A stretch of 37,741 bases of DNA. It comes from Halanaerobiales bacterium (lineage in GTDB: Bacteria > Bacillota > Halanaerobiia > Halanaerobiales > M55B127). Position numbers and translations under genes: made by a program. The notes under the pieces were generated by a model that was not told where the DNA came from, did not search any database, and saw only the letters and a list, made by a program, of their open reading frames with translations. Location of the stretch: positions 125,248-162,988 of the forward strand of contig JAGXLU010000001.1 of NCBI GenBank assembly GCA_018334565.1, written 5' to 3'. Shown one piece after another: positions 9,708 through 19,376 of this stretch. Each line of letters begins with the position of its first letter. Position 1 is the first letter of the stretch.

Positions 9708-9736
9708 ATTATATGTACATTATTATATTTATTCAA
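9708..9736 (-). promoter_or_regulatory. Sigma-A promoter of ftsA-ftsZ
   Basis: Minus-strand TTGAAT (9731-9736) and TATAAT (9708-9713) with a 17-base spacer lie in the 111-base gap between ftsQ and ftsA. Together with the terminator after ftsZ this makes ftsA-ftsZ a transcription unit that can be expressed apart from the mur genes. Confidence 0.85.
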
Positions 9737-9766
9737 CATAAAAGTTAATTTTCCTTTTATATAAAT

Positions 9767-10474
9767 TTATTGTTTTAATTTAAGAACCGGTTTATTATAT
9801 ACCGATATATCAATATATTTTACACTATAATTCTTTTGTTCAATTTTTTGAGTTATATTTTTCATAACTCTGAATTTATCTGACATATTTTTTAAATCCC
9901 CTAAAACAATATCATATTTATTATTAAATTTTAAGGTTAGCTTTTGATTATCAAAAACAATATATTGAGGTTTGATTGAATTTTCTTGCATGTATTTTTC
10001 TAAAACATTTATAAAAATCTCCATATCCAAACTAAAGTTGACTTTTTTTAAACTATCATTTACATCATAGCCTTTTAATATGGGAAGCAAGATTTTTTGT
10101 TTTAACTCATCTTGAGAGTATAAATTACCCTGTTTGTCAATATAAAAATAAATATCATCTTTAACAAACCTAAAAATTAGATCACTTTCCTCAATTGTAA
10201 ACAAAGCAGTATCTGGAAAAATTCTTTTAAAGCTCGCATTTTTAATATATTTTGCATCGGTTAATTTGTCTTCAATTCTATCTCTTTTTAAATATATAAT
10301 ATTTTTATCAATATAGTCCTCAGCAAAAGATATAATCAAATTTTCATCAAAAGTGTTGACTCCTCTTAACTTGATTGTTTTTATCTTCAATTCAGGACTG
10401 TGATAAGCATAAACTGAGATCGATATCAAGATTAAAAGTATTAATAAAGTAAATATATTCAATTTATTTTTCAT
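9767..10474 (-). CDS. ftsQ: Cell division protein FtsQ/DivIB
   Basis: Bitopic division protein that joins FtsL and DivIC/FtsB in the late divisome. The 235-residue product has one membrane segment (about residues 6-24) followed by a POTRA-like domain (IKTIKLRGVNTFDENLI to FPDTALFTIEE, about residues 29-95) and a beta-rich C-terminal domain ending DISVYNKPVLKLK. The frame is open 13 codons further upstream, but ATG 10474 is preceded by GGGTGAT and is preferred; it overlaps the end of murC by 11 bases, indicating translational coupling. Sequence conservation in this family is low, so the call rests on topology, POTRA pattern and gene order. Confidence 0.9.
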   Translation of the reverse strand: MKNKLNIFTLLILLILISISVYAYHSPELKIKTIKLRGVNTFDENLIISFAEDYIDKNIIYLKRDRIEDKLTDAKYIKNASFKRIFPDTALFTIEESDLIFRFVKDDIYFYIDKQGNLYSQDELKQKILLPILKGYDVNDSLKKVNFSLDMEIFINVLEKYMQENSIKPQYIVFDNQKLTLKFNNKYDIVLGDLKNMSDKFRVMKNITQKIEQKNYSVKYIDISVYNKPVLKLKQ

Positions 10475-11843
10475 CTGGATCACCCAAGATATCTTCCCCA
10501 ATTTTATAAACATCTCCAGCTCCCATTGTTATTAATATGTCATCTTCTTTCAGCTTTTTTTTCAAATATTTTTTAATTTTTGTGAAATCGCTCATAAGTT
10601 TTATTTTTAAATTAAGTTTATTTTTTATTTTTCTTTTTTCTATCAATTTATATAGCTTTTCTGAACTTACTTCACGTATCGGCTTTTCACTAGCAGCATA
10701 AATATCAGTTAAAATTAATTCATCAGCTCTATCAAAACTTTCACTAAATTCTTTTAATAAATTTATAGTTCGGCTGTATCTATGAGGCTGGAATATTATA
10801 TAAAGTTTACGTTTTTTTAACCTGGCAGCTGTCTGTAGAGTACTAATAATTTCTGTAGGATGATGGGCATAATCATCAATAATCATAGCCCCTTTGACTG
10901 TTCCTTTTTTTTCAAATCTTCTTCTAACACCCTGATAAGCTGCCAACCCTCTTTTAATATCTCGACTATCTAGACCAGCAAGATGACTAATAGCATAAGC
11001 TGCCAAAGCATTTAATATATTGTGTAACCCGGGGACTTTAAGCTTGATTGTGTCTGTTTTTTTCCCTTTTATAAAAAGCTCAAAACTAGATTTAAAGTTC
11101 TTTAAATCAATCTGGTGTGCTGTGAAATATTGATTTGTCAAACCATACTTATAATAATTTTTTTTAAGATCTTTTAATTCAGGATAATTTTTTAATACCT
11201 TACTACCAATAACCAAGCCCCCGTCTTCTGGTATTTTTTTAGCAAATTCCTTAAATTTATTGATTAGCTCTTTTTCATTTTTATAATAATCAAAATGGTC
11301 TAGTTCAATATTGGTAATTACTGCATATTTAGGATCAAAAAAGGTTAAAGAACCGTCACTTTCATCTGCCTCAGTAATAAAATATGACCCTGTCCCATTT
11401 TTTATATTGCCATCTAGAATATCAAGATTTCCCCCAATCATCACAGATGGGTCCCTGCCGGCAGTTATAAAGATAGAACTCAGCATTGAGGTAGTGGTCG
11501 TCTTGCCATGGGTACCAGTTATCGCAATTGTCTTTTTGTTTTTAAAGAGTTCTGCAATAAATTCTGCTCTTTTATATATTTTTATCTTCCTATCACGGGC
11601 TGTTTGTAATTCTATGTTATCTTTATCAATTGCATTGGTATATACAACAGCCTGGGGTTTATTGATATTGCTTTTTTGATGACCTATATAAACCTTAACC
11701 CCTCGTTCTTTTAATTCTTCGATTTGTGCATTTTCTTTGATGTCAGATCCTGTAACTATAGTTTCTCTGTTTAAAAGCATTTTGGCAATCCCGCTCATCG
11801 ATATTCCACCTATGCCTATAATATGCACATTATCCCATTTCAA
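10464..11843 (-). CDS. murC: UDP-N-acetylmuramate--L-alanine ligase, TTG start
   Basis: Adds L-alanine to UDP-MurNAc, the first amino-acid step of peptidoglycan precursor synthesis in the cytoplasm. The 459-residue product has the N-terminal Rossmann motif HIIGIGGISMSGIA, the ATP loop GTHGKTTTT (residues 110-118), EADESDGSL, NIELDHFDYY and the C-terminal DDYAHHPTEI and FQPHRYSRT. The TTG start follows GGAGGAATCATC with seven-base spacing and overlaps the murG stop in a TTGA arrangement. murB, usually nearby, is not present in this cluster. The end overlaps ftsQ. Confidence 0.97.
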   Translation of the reverse strand: MKWDNVHIIGIGGISMSGIAKMLLNRETIVTGSDIKENAQIEELKERGVKVYIGHQKSNINKPQAVVYTNAIDKDNIELQTARDRKIKIYKRAEFIAELFKNKKTIAITGTHGKTTTTSMLSSIFITAGRDPSVMIGGNLDILDGNIKNGTGSYFITEADESDGSLTFFDPKYAVITNIELDHFDYYKNEKELINKFKEFAKKIPEDGGLVIGSKVLKNYPELKDLKKNYYKYGLTNQYFTAHQIDLKNFKSSFELFIKGKKTDTIKLKVPGLHNILNALAAYAISHLAGLDSRDIKRGLAAYQGVRRRFEKKGTVKGAMIIDDYAHHPTEIISTLQTAARLKKRKLYIIFQPHRYSRTINLLKEFSESFDRADELILTDIYAASEKPIREVSSEKLYKLIEKRKIKNKLNLKIKLMSDFTKIKKYLKKKLKEDDILITMGAGDVYKIGEDILGDPDEK

Positions 11844-12955
11844 GATGATTCCTCCCTCACCTGACTTTCAATGATTTCTACAATATCTTTAACGGCATTT
11901 AATCTAGCTAAACTCTGGCTGTTTTTTTTCATTTCTTTTAATTTATCTTGATCAAAAAGAATCTCTTTCACATAATTATATAGTGTTTCTCCATTAAACT
12001 CACTATCTTTTACCATAACTGCAGCTTTGTTTTCTTCCATAAACCTGGCATTTACTCTCTGATGATCTTCTGCTGAATAGGGAAACGGAATTAATATAGA
12101 CGGAATACCGCGGGCCGTTATTTCTGCTAGACCAGTTGCACCTGCCCTGCAGATTATTAAATCGGCAGCTGCATATGCCCATTCTATATTGTCTAAATAG
12201 GGTATAATCCTCAGTCTATTATTGTCCTCATTCATTTTTTGATTGACCTGGTTTTTGATTTTTTGATAATTATCTCGGCCTGTTATTAAAATTACCTGTA
12301 ATTTCTTAAGCTGGATGATATCTTTAAGTGACTCTAAAAAAGCCTGATTTATAGTCCGTGATCCCTGGCTACCACCCATCAAAAAAAGTGTCTTATATGC
12401 GTGGTTTAAATCAAGTTTTTTGATACCTTCAGCTCTTGTTGTTTTGATAATCTCTTCTCTAATTGGATTGCCGGTCTCTACTATTTTATCTTTTGAAATA
12501 TTACTAAAATAACGGGTAGCCTCTTTATTATTAACTGCAATTTTATCTACAAAAAAAGATAGTATCTTATTAGCAATGCCAGGATATATATTTTGTTCAT
12601 GAATGACAGCCGGTAATTTACGTAATTTAGCTGCAATCAAAACAGGTCCAGTTACATAACCACCAGTACCAAACACTATATCTGGTTGGATGTCTTTAAA
12701 TAATTTATATGATTTTATTATTGCTTGTATACTGATAAAAATGGATTTAAACAACTCTAAATTTAGTTTGCGTGGTAATGCTAAAACTTTAACCTGATGA
12801 AATGGGTAATCGGTGTTTTTTAAAATCTCTTCTTCCAGGCTATCTTTACATCCAATATACTCGACTTCCCAGTTCTTTTTTTTAAATTGATCAGCAATTG
12901 TTAAAGCAGGATAAATATGTCCTCCCGTACCACCACCCGTAATAACTGCCTTCAT
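11840..12955 (-). CDS. murG: Lipid II synthase MurG (GlcNAc transferase)
   Basis: Peripheral membrane glycosyltransferase (GT28) that adds GlcNAc to lipid I to make lipid II. The N-terminal glycine loop TGGGTGGHIYPAL is at residues 6-18. Also present are FGTGGYVTGPV, HEQNIYPG, LFLMGGSQGSRTIN, and the UDP-GlcNAc-binding C-terminal segment ICRAGATGLAEI and PFPYSAEDHQ. A GTG sits four codons earlier directly after the ftsW stop, but ATG 12955 has AGGTGG at eight-base spacing and gives the normal family N-terminus, so it is preferred (371 residues). It overlaps murC by four bases. Confidence 0.96.
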   Translation of the reverse strand: MKAVITGGGTGGHIYPALTIADQFKKKNWEVEYIGCKDSLEEEILKNTDYPFHQVKVLALPRKLNLELFKSIFISIQAIIKSYKLFKDIQPDIVFGTGGYVTGPVLIAAKLRKLPAVIHEQNIYPGIANKILSFFVDKIAVNNKEATRYFSNISKDKIVETGNPIREEIIKTTRAEGIKKLDLNHAYKTLFLMGGSQGSRTINQAFLESLKDIIQLKKLQVILITGRDNYQKIKNQVNQKMNEDNNRLRIIPYLDNIEWAYAAADLIICRAGATGLAEITARGIPSILIPFPYSAEDHQRVNARFMEENKAAVMVKDSEFNGETLYNYVKEILFDQDKLKEMKKNSQSLARLNAVKDIVEIIESQVREESS

Positions 12956-12967
12956 CTTGAAAACCAC

Positions 12968-14059
12968 CTACGCTCTTTTTTTAGAAATATTGAGTAATAT
13001 ACCGACAGAAAAAAGGAAAATTATTAATGAACTGCCTCCATAACTTATAAAAGGAAGGGTAATACCTGTAACAGGTATTGAAGCAGTTACCACAGCGATA
13101 TTCATTAAGGCTTGAACCACAATTAAAACCGTTATTCCCATGGCCAGAATTGAACCAAAACGATCTTCTGTATTATAACTAATTTTTAAGCCCTTCCAGG
13201 CTATCACCAGATACAAAAGTAAGATCAAAAGTGTGGCCAAAAATCCCAGTTCTTCTCCAATAATAGCAAAGATAAAATCAGTACCAGGTTCGGGAAGATA
13301 GAGAAATTTTTGATGGCTATTGCCTAATCCAACTCCAAATAAACCACCCGAGCCTAATGCCAATAAGGACTGTATAATATGGTACCCGGTGTCTAATGAA
13401 TCAGACCAGGGGTCCAGGAATGATAAAAATCTTGCTTTACGGTAAGGCTCTTGAAATATTATGAAAAATACAGCAGGTATACTCGCTAATAATAAAGCAC
13501 CAAGATGCCATATCTTAGCACCATTGGCAAATAGCATAACAAAAGTAAGAGCAGCAATCAACATTGCTGTGCCAAAATCAGGTTCTAATAAAATAAGTCC
13601 AAACATGATAAGGCTGACAATTAATATTGGTAATAATCCTTTTTTAAAGTTTTGCACCAGATTAATTTTCCGAGTATAAAATTGAGCTATGTATATAATC
13701 AAGGCTAACTTAGCTACTTCAGAAGGCTGACCCCCTAAATTGCCAACTCCTAACCAACGGCGGGCTCCACCTATCTTGCTTCCAATACCCGGTATTAAAA
13801 CCGAAATTAACAAAAGAAATGAAACAAGCAGCATGGGTTTGGCTAATTTTTGAAAAATATGGTAATCTATATTCATTACAATCAACATTAAAACAATGCC
13901 AATACCAGCAAAAATCAACTGTTTTTTTAAAAAATAGTGGCTATCATTAAATAATTCCTCTCCTCTAATTGAACTGGCACTAAAGATCATAATAATGCCG
14001 ATTGTTAAAAGAGTTAAAACCGCTAATAATAAAATATAATCAACCGAGTCTTCCTTCAT
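12968..14059 (-). CDS. ftsW: SEDS family lipid II polymerase FtsW/SpoVE
   Basis: SEDS-family peptidoglycan glycosyltransferase that polymerises lipid II, normally with a class B PBP partner. The 363-residue protein has about ten membrane segments and the SEDS hallmarks: GGARRWLGVG and QPSEVAKLALI, the LEPDFGTAM loop with the catalytic-region Asp, PGTDFIFAIIGEELG, and the terminal PFISYGGSS. Position between murD and murG is that of ftsW, or spoVE in spore formers; sequence alone does not separate the two. The likely partner is the PASTA PBP encoded upstream in the same cluster. Confidence 0.95.
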   Translation of the reverse strand: MKEDSVDYILLLAVLTLLTIGIIMIFSASSIRGEELFNDSHYFLKKQLIFAGIGIVLMLIVMNIDYHIFQKLAKPMLLVSFLLLISVLIPGIGSKIGGARRWLGVGNLGGQPSEVAKLALIIYIAQFYTRKINLVQNFKKGLLPILIVSLIMFGLILLEPDFGTAMLIAALTFVMLFANGAKIWHLGALLLASIPAVFFIIFQEPYRKARFLSFLDPWSDSLDTGYHIIQSLLALGSGGLFGVGLGNSHQKFLYLPEPGTDFIFAIIGEELGFLATLLILLLYLVIAWKGLKISYNTEDRFGSILAMGITVLIVVQALMNIAVVTASIPVTGITLPFISYGGSSLIIFLFSVGILLNISKKRA

Positions 14060-14082
14060 AAGAGGTCACCCCTTTTAAATCA

Positions 14083-15444
14083 TTATAAATATCTCTTTAC
14101 TTCTTTTTGAAAATCTTTTCCCCTTTTTTTATAGCTTTCATACATATCCCAACTTGGACAGGCAGGAGAAAGTAATACTGTATACCCCTTTTTAATATCT
14201 ATTAAAGATGAACGGACAGCTGCCTGCATATTTTTGACAATTTCAAAATTATTACAACCAACCTGTTGTAAAGCGTGTTTGATTTTATATTTTGTTTCTC
14301 CCATGATAATCACTTTGTGGACCCGCTCTCTAATAGTATAGGCCAGATTGCTAAAATCAGCCTGCCTATCCTGACCACCTACTATTAAAATTATAGGAGC
14401 ATCTAAAGACCGTAGAGCATTAACTGCTGCGTGAGGATTTGTCGCTTTTGAATCATCTATAATCCTATATTCTTGATCATATATGATTTCCAAACGGTGA
14501 GCAAAGGCCTGGTAACTAATCACAGCCTGCCTGATATTATCATTTTTAATATTAAATATCTTTGCTAAAAGGACAGCAAAAGCAGTGTTCAAAATATTAT
14601 GAGTCCCTACCAAAGGTATATCTTTAGTTTCTATTATTGGTTCCTGTTTACCTTCTTTAAAGAGAGATATTTTTTCTTGATCAAAATATACACCTCTGTC
14701 TATTTCATATTTGTTGGTTACTTTATAAAGTTCTGCTTTAATATCAGCTATCTTTTCCCTTAAAAAATTATCATCTATGTTTATTATGGCTTTATCTTTC
14801 TTGCTTTGATTTTCAAAAATTCTTTTTTTGGCCTTCCAGTAATTTTGACCGGTTATATGTCTGTCCAGGTGGTCTGGAGCAAAATTGATAAATACACTTA
14901 TTTCTGGTTTGAAGTATTTTATCTTCTCCAGCTGAAAAGAACTCAACTCTGCTACCAACCAGTCATTTTTTTCCATCCCATTAATTTCAGCAATTAGAGG
15001 TGAACCAATATTGCCCGCCACTCTAACCTTATTATCTAAATTTTCCTTTAATAGATGCCCTGCCAACGACGTTACAGTAGTCTTACCGTTCGTACCTGTT
15101 ATTCCAATTATATTAGCATCAGTTAACCTATATGCTAACTCGATCTCGCTGATTATTTCTATACCAAGCTTTTCAGCCCTGCATAAAATATCAAGATTAG
15201 GGGGCACCCCTGGGCTTAAAACAATAAGATCTGAATCTAAAATTTTCTCGGAATGTCCCCCAAGATCATATTTGATATTGTCATGCTTTTTTAGTATTGC
15301 TAACTGAGGTTTTAGTTGATCAGATTTTTTTATGTCACTGACCATCACCTGAGCTTTAATTTCAATTAGCTTTTCAGTGACAGCAATACCTGTTCTCTCA
15401 CTCAATCCTAAAACTGTTACCTTTTTATTTTCATATTTTTTCAT
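14083..15444 (-). CDS. murD: UDP-MurNAc-L-Ala--D-Glu ligase
   Basis: Adds D-glutamate to UDP-MurNAc-L-Ala. The 453-residue protein has the N-terminal VTVLGLSERTG, the substrate segment LIVLSPGVPP, the ATP loop GTNGKTTVT (residues 117-125), AELSSFQLE, FAPDHLDRH, and C-terminal IIDDSKATNPHAA, LIVGGQDRQADF and LLSPACPSWDMY. All key Mur-ligase blocks are present. ATG 15444 follows AGGTGG, which overlaps the mraY stop codon. Confidence 0.97.
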   Translation of the reverse strand: MKKYENKKVTVLGLSERTGIAVTEKLIEIKAQVMVSDIKKSDQLKPQLAILKKHDNIKYDLGGHSEKILDSDLIVLSPGVPPNLDILCRAEKLGIEIISEIELAYRLTDANIIGITGTNGKTTVTSLAGHLLKENLDNKVRVAGNIGSPLIAEINGMEKNDWLVAELSSFQLEKIKYFKPEISVFINFAPDHLDRHITGQNYWKAKKRIFENQSKKDKAIINIDDNFLREKIADIKAELYKVTNKYEIDRGVYFDQEKISLFKEGKQEPIIETKDIPLVGTHNILNTAFAVLLAKIFNIKNDNIRQAVISYQAFAHRLEIIYDQEYRIIDDSKATNPHAAVNALRSLDAPIILIVGGQDRQADFSNLAYTIRERVHKVIIMGETKYKIKHALQQVGCNNFEIVKNMQAAVRSSLIDIKKGYTVLLSPACPSWDMYESYKKRGKDFQKEVKRYL

Positions 15445-15454
15445 CTTAATCCAC

Positions 15455-16420
15455 CTAAATAAATATTATTATACTTAAAATAGAAAGTAAGATAGCGACC
15501 AGAGTAAATCTGTATACTATTTTAGTTTCACTTAAACCTTTTAATTCAAAATGATGATGAAGGGGTGACATCAAAAATATCCTTTTGCCTTTGGTCATTT
15601 TAAAATATATAACCTGTATCATTACAGAAAGAGCCTCTATAACAAAAATTCCACCCGTAATTATTAAAACAAGTTCCAGTCCTGTAAATGAAAACAGAAC
15701 CGTTAAAGCAGCTCCTAAGGAAAGTGAGCCAACATCACCCATAAATAGAGTGGCCGGTTTAGAATTATACCAGAGAAAACCAAGAGAGGCACCTGCAATA
15801 CTTGCTGTTAAAAAAGCATGACTGCTTTTTGTCAAGTGAGTTATCATAATATAAAGGGTTATTGCCACTACAGAGGTTATAGAAGATGCCAAACCATCCA
15901 GGCCATCAGTTAAATTGACTGCATTGACAGTAGCAAGGTAGGTTAAAATGACAATCGGTATTGTATAAATGCCTAGGTTGATTCTCTGTTTTAATATTGG
16001 TATTAATATATGATGAGCAGAGGGTAAATAATAATAGACATATAAAGCTAAAATTAAAGCAATAATAAGCTGTAAAAATATTTTATGTCGGGCAGTTAAA
16101 CCTAAAGACCTTTCTTTTTTTATTTTTATTAGGTCATCACTTAATCCTATAATTGCAGTTAAGATAACCACTGTAGCAAAAATAATATTACTCATATTCC
16201 ACATATTATTAAAGATTAGAGGGATAAAAATACCACTGATAATCAAAATACCACCCATAGTAGGTACTCCCTCTTTTTTATAATGGGAGCTGGGGCCTAG
16301 TTCTCTGATGTTTTGACCGAACTCATATTTATTTATTACTTTAATGAAAAAGGAACCCAAAAATAAAACCCATAAAAAAGGAAGCGTAAAAAATATTAAG
16401 GTGTTGGCTAAATATTCCAT
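15455..16420 (-). CDS. mraY: Phospho-MurNAc-pentapeptide transferase MraY
   Basis: Integral membrane enzyme that transfers phospho-MurNAc-pentapeptide to undecaprenyl phosphate, making lipid I. The 321-residue protein has about ten membrane segments and the family signatures KKEGVPTMGGILI, IIGLSDDLIKI (catalytic Asp pair), NAVNLTDGLDGLAS, GASLGFLWYNSKPA with FMGDVGSLSLG, and SPLHHHFELKG near the end. It lies four bases after murF and ten bases before murD, so it belongs to the same operon. Confidence 0.97.
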   Translation of the reverse strand: MEYLANTLIFFTLPFLWVLFLGSFFIKVINKYEFGQNIRELGPSSHYKKEGVPTMGGILIISGIFIPLIFNNMWNMSNIIFATVVILTAIIGLSDDLIKIKKERSLGLTARHKIFLQLIIALILALYVYYYLPSAHHILIPILKQRINLGIYTIPIVILTYLATVNAVNLTDGLDGLASSITSVVAITLYIMITHLTKSSHAFLTASIAGASLGFLWYNSKPATLFMGDVGSLSLGAALTVLFSFTGLELVLIITGGIFVIEALSVMIQVIYFKMTKGKRIFLMSPLHHHFELKGLSETKIVYRFTLVAILLSILSIIIFI

Positions 16421-16424
16421 CTTA

Positions 16425-17807
16425 TCATCCCTTATATTTTAAAAACTTATAATATATGTCTTCCATCTTCATACCACGAGAACCTTTCAGTAGAATTAGA
16501 TCATCAATTTGAGCAATATCTTTTAAATATTTTATTAAATCATTTTTTTCTGCAAAATGTTTTACATTATCTTTTTTAAACCCAAAGTCAAGTGCAGCAG
16601 TAGAAATATACTTGGCCAATTTGCCAATAGTCAATAAAAAATCTATTTCCATTTCTGAGATATTTTGACCCAGCTTACTATGGATTTCTTCTTTATTATC
16701 TCCCAGTTCCAGCATATCACCTAATACAGCAATTTTTCGATTAGCCTTAATATTTGTTAACACCTTTAAGGCGTTTCCCATTGAAGCAGGATTGGCATTA
16801 TAACAGTCCATAATAATCTTGATTTCATTTACAGTTTTAATCTCTGATCTTAATTCGCTTAATTTTAGATCCTTGACTACCTCTTTTATCAGCTGCCAGT
16901 TTACATTAAGGTTAGATGCAACCGTAACAGCTGCTAGTATGTTATATAAATTGTGTTGTCCAAAAAGATTTGTGTTCATCTCTTCTTCAAAACTATTAGA
17001 ACAAAGTTTGAAATTCATCCCACTTTCTTGATATTTAAATTCTTTAATGTAGTAATCAGCCGGTGGATTAAAACCAAAGTATTGTATCTCTGTCTGTTCA
17101 TCGCTTAATTTATTAATAATTTTAGTATAACTGTTGTCATAATTCAATACAGCTAGGTCATCTTTGCCCAATGCCTCAATTAATTCACCTTTAGCTAAAG
17201 CAATCTCTTCAATGGAGTCAAAAAACTCGAGATGAGCAGGGCCCACATTAGTTATTAAACCTATTTGAGGATCAGCTATCTCAGCCAGCAATTTTATCTC
17301 ACCGGTCTGACTCATGCCCATTTCGACGATAAAAAAATCTTCGTTTCCATCCATCTTAAATAAAGTAAGCGGAACTCCAATCTGATTATTGAAGTTCCCT
17401 TCATTTTTTTTGATATTATAATTTTTATTTAAAATTTGATATAAAATATCTTTAGTTGAGGTTTTACCTGAACTTCCAGTGATTCCTATCACTTTAACAT
17501 CTTTGTGGTTTTTTCTGTGAAACTTTGCCATCTGCTGTAATGCCTTATAGGTATCATCAACTTTAATTATAATATCACAGTTAGTATCAACTAGTTTGTC
17601 AACAATAACTGCCTTAATATTTTTTTCTATTTTTTTTTCAATCAGGTCATGCGCATCAAATTTTTCACCTTTGAGCGCAACAAAGATATCTTCATCACTC
17701 AGTTTTCTGGTGTCGGTTGAAACCCCTTTTAGTATATCATTTTTATTTCCCTTAATAAGTTGGCCATCCACAGTATCTAATATTCTCTCTACTTTGTATT
17801 TAAACAT
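16425..17807 (-). CDS. murF: UDP-MurNAc-tripeptide--D-Ala-D-Ala ligase
   Basis: Completes the pentapeptide precursor by adding D-Ala-D-Ala, the product of a Ddl ligase such as the one encoded at 24673-25695. The 460-residue protein has GVSTDTRKL near the N-terminus, the ATP loop GSSGKTST (residues 111-118), NEGNFNNQIGVPLTL, EMGMSQTGEI, ITNVGPAHLE, DCYNANPASM and LGDMLELGDN. A GTG four codons upstream overlaps murE, but ATG 17807, one base after the murE stop, gives the better N-terminus. Confidence 0.96.
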   Translation of the reverse strand: MFKYKVERILDTVDGQLIKGNKNDILKGVSTDTRKLSDEDIFVALKGEKFDAHDLIEKKIEKNIKAVIVDKLVDTNCDIIIKVDDTYKALQQMAKFHRKNHKDVKVIGITGSSGKTSTKDILYQILNKNYNIKKNEGNFNNQIGVPLTLFKMDGNEDFFIVEMGMSQTGEIKLLAEIADPQIGLITNVGPAHLEFFDSIEEIALAKGELIEALGKDDLAVLNYDNSYTKIINKLSDEQTEIQYFGFNPPADYYIKEFKYQESGMNFKLCSNSFEEEMNTNLFGQHNLYNILAAVTVASNLNVNWQLIKEVVKDLKLSELRSEIKTVNEIKIIMDCYNANPASMGNALKVLTNIKANRKIAVLGDMLELGDNKEEIHSKLGQNISEMEIDFLLTIGKLAKYISTAALDFGFKKDNVKHFAEKNDLIKYLKDIAQIDDLILLKGSRGMKMEDIYYKFLKYKG

Positions 17808-17808
17808 T

Positions 17809-19272
17809 TTAAACCCCACTTAGTTTTCTTCTGATGGCAGCTTTAGCCACTTCTTTATCATTAAAATCTATAGTATGATCTGCAAAAACTTGATATGTTT
17901 CATGACCCTTACCAAATATAATCACAACATCACCGCTATGGGCTAAATCAATAGCCTCATTAATTGCTTTTTTTCTATCTTGTATTGCAAAGATAGCTGT
18001 TCTGTGCTTACCTTGATCAATACCTGCTTTAATATCATCAATGATAGTCGCAGGTACCTCAGAACGAGGATTATCATTAGTTAATATAACATAGTCCGCT
18101 TCTCTCACAGCCAGTTCCCCCATCAAAGGTCTCTTTGTTTTATCTCTATCTCCACCACAGCCAAAAACTACAATAATGCTATCGTGCTCAAATTCCTGAA
18201 CAGATGATAATACATTCATCATGCCATCCGGAGTGTGAGCATAATCAATAACTACTGTGAAATCTTGAGATAAATCGACAGCTTCAAATCTGCCTGGAAT
18301 CCCTACAATCCCCTCCAGTGAATTTTTCACAATCCTTTCATTAAGGTCTAAACTCTTTGCAACACTAATAGCGGCCAGACTATTATATATATTAAATTTA
18401 CCTCTAAGATTTAATCTGTAATTTAAATCATCAAGTACAAATTCAACTCCCCTAAAAGATAATTTAATATCCACAGCCTGCAGAGTTGATTTTTTTTCTA
18501 TTCCATATGTAATAATTTCTCCACTGCTCTTTTCTTTAAAAAAATCTGCATAATTATCATCATTGTTGATTATACTAGCACCATCACTTTTAACTTTTTT
18601 AAAGAGCTTGGCTTTCTCTAAGGCATATTTGTGCATAGTTTGATGGTAATCTAAATGGTCCTGTGTTAAATTGGTAAATACTGCAGCTTTAAATTGCATT
18701 GTATCAACCCTATTTAAAGCTAAAGCATGTGAAGATACTTCCATAACCACATATTCAACTTTATTATCTCTCATCTTAGCTAAGTACCTATAGATATCAA
18801 GAGACTCAGGAGTAGTTCGGGAAGCCGGTATCGACTGACTGCCATCATGAATTTCAATGGTTCCAATTAACCCAGTTTTATAACCACCTTTATTTAATAT
18901 TTCTTTAATTAAATAGGTAGTAGTAGTTTTCCCATTGGTACCTGTCACCCCGATTAAATCAATAGTGCTGAGGGGGTCTCTAAAAAAACTCTTAGCTAAA
19001 GTAGCCATGGCTTTTCTGCTGTTTTTAACCTTCAAATATGTAATCTGATCACTGTAACTCTCTAATTCTTTATCAATAACGACTGCATTAGCACCTTTTT
19101 CAATTACATCTTTAATGTATTTATGTCCATCAGTTTTAAATCCCTGGATACAGATAAAAATATTATTTTTTTTAATTTGGCGGGAGTCATACTGAATATT
19201 ACTTATATTAATATTAGTTTTACCCATTATTTTTTCAATTTTTAGTTCTTTAATAAGATTACTTAAATACAA
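17809..19272 (-). CDS. murE: UDP-MurNAc-dipeptide--meso-diaminopimelate ligase, TTG start
   Basis: Adds the third stem-peptide residue. The motif DNPR at residues 400-403 is the signature of meso-diaminopimelate-adding enzymes, so the wall is expected to be the mDAP type. Other blocks are YDSRQIKKNNIFICIQG, the ATP loop GTNGKTTTT (111-119), TTPESLDI, MEVSSHALALNRV, TNLTQDHLDYH, IDYAHTPDGM and FGCGGDRDKTKRP. The longest frame would start 15 codons earlier, but the TTG at 19272 with AGGGGGGG seven bases upstream is the convincing start and gives 487 residues, the usual size. Confidence 0.95.
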   Translation of the reverse strand: MYLSNLIKELKIEKIMGKTNINISNIQYDSRQIKKNNIFICIQGFKTDGHKYIKDVIEKGANAVVIDKELESYSDQITYLKVKNSRKAMATLAKSFFRDPLSTIDLIGVTGTNGKTTTTYLIKEILNKGGYKTGLIGTIEIHDGSQSIPASRTTPESLDIYRYLAKMRDNKVEYVVMEVSSHALALNRVDTMQFKAAVFTNLTQDHLDYHQTMHKYALEKAKLFKKVKSDGASIINNDDNYADFFKEKSSGEIITYGIEKKSTLQAVDIKLSFRGVEFVLDDLNYRLNLRGKFNIYNSLAAISVAKSLDLNERIVKNSLEGIVGIPGRFEAVDLSQDFTVVIDYAHTPDGMMNVLSSVQEFEHDSIIVVFGCGGDRDKTKRPLMGELAVREADYVILTNDNPRSEVPATIIDDIKAGIDQGKHRTAIFAIQDRKKAINEAIDLAHSGDVVIIFGKGHETYQVFADHTIDFNDKEVAKAAIRRKLSGV

Positions 19273-19376
19273 TATGCAACCCCCCCTAGTGAATATTTCC
19301 ACCAAAATCATAAACAAGATTTAGATTGATTTTTTTGAAAAAACTTTAGATATAATTAGTAAATCAAAAATATTTT

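Noticed and set aside
9705-9719. A PerR-box-like sequence over the ftsA -10 (ATATAATAATTACAA, 12 of 14)
   Set aside because: In this AT-rich gap such a match is expected by chance, and nothing links ftsA to peroxide control. It also shows why the better site at 28626-28640 needs an experiment.
11311-11679. A 122-codon plus-strand open frame inside murC
   Set aside because: Antisense to conserved Mur-ligase motifs, no ribosome site; a shadow frame.
19273-19317. Upstream extension of murE by 15 codons
   Set aside because: It would read through the AGGGGGGG ribosome site and adds residues not seen in MurE; the TTG at 19272 is better.
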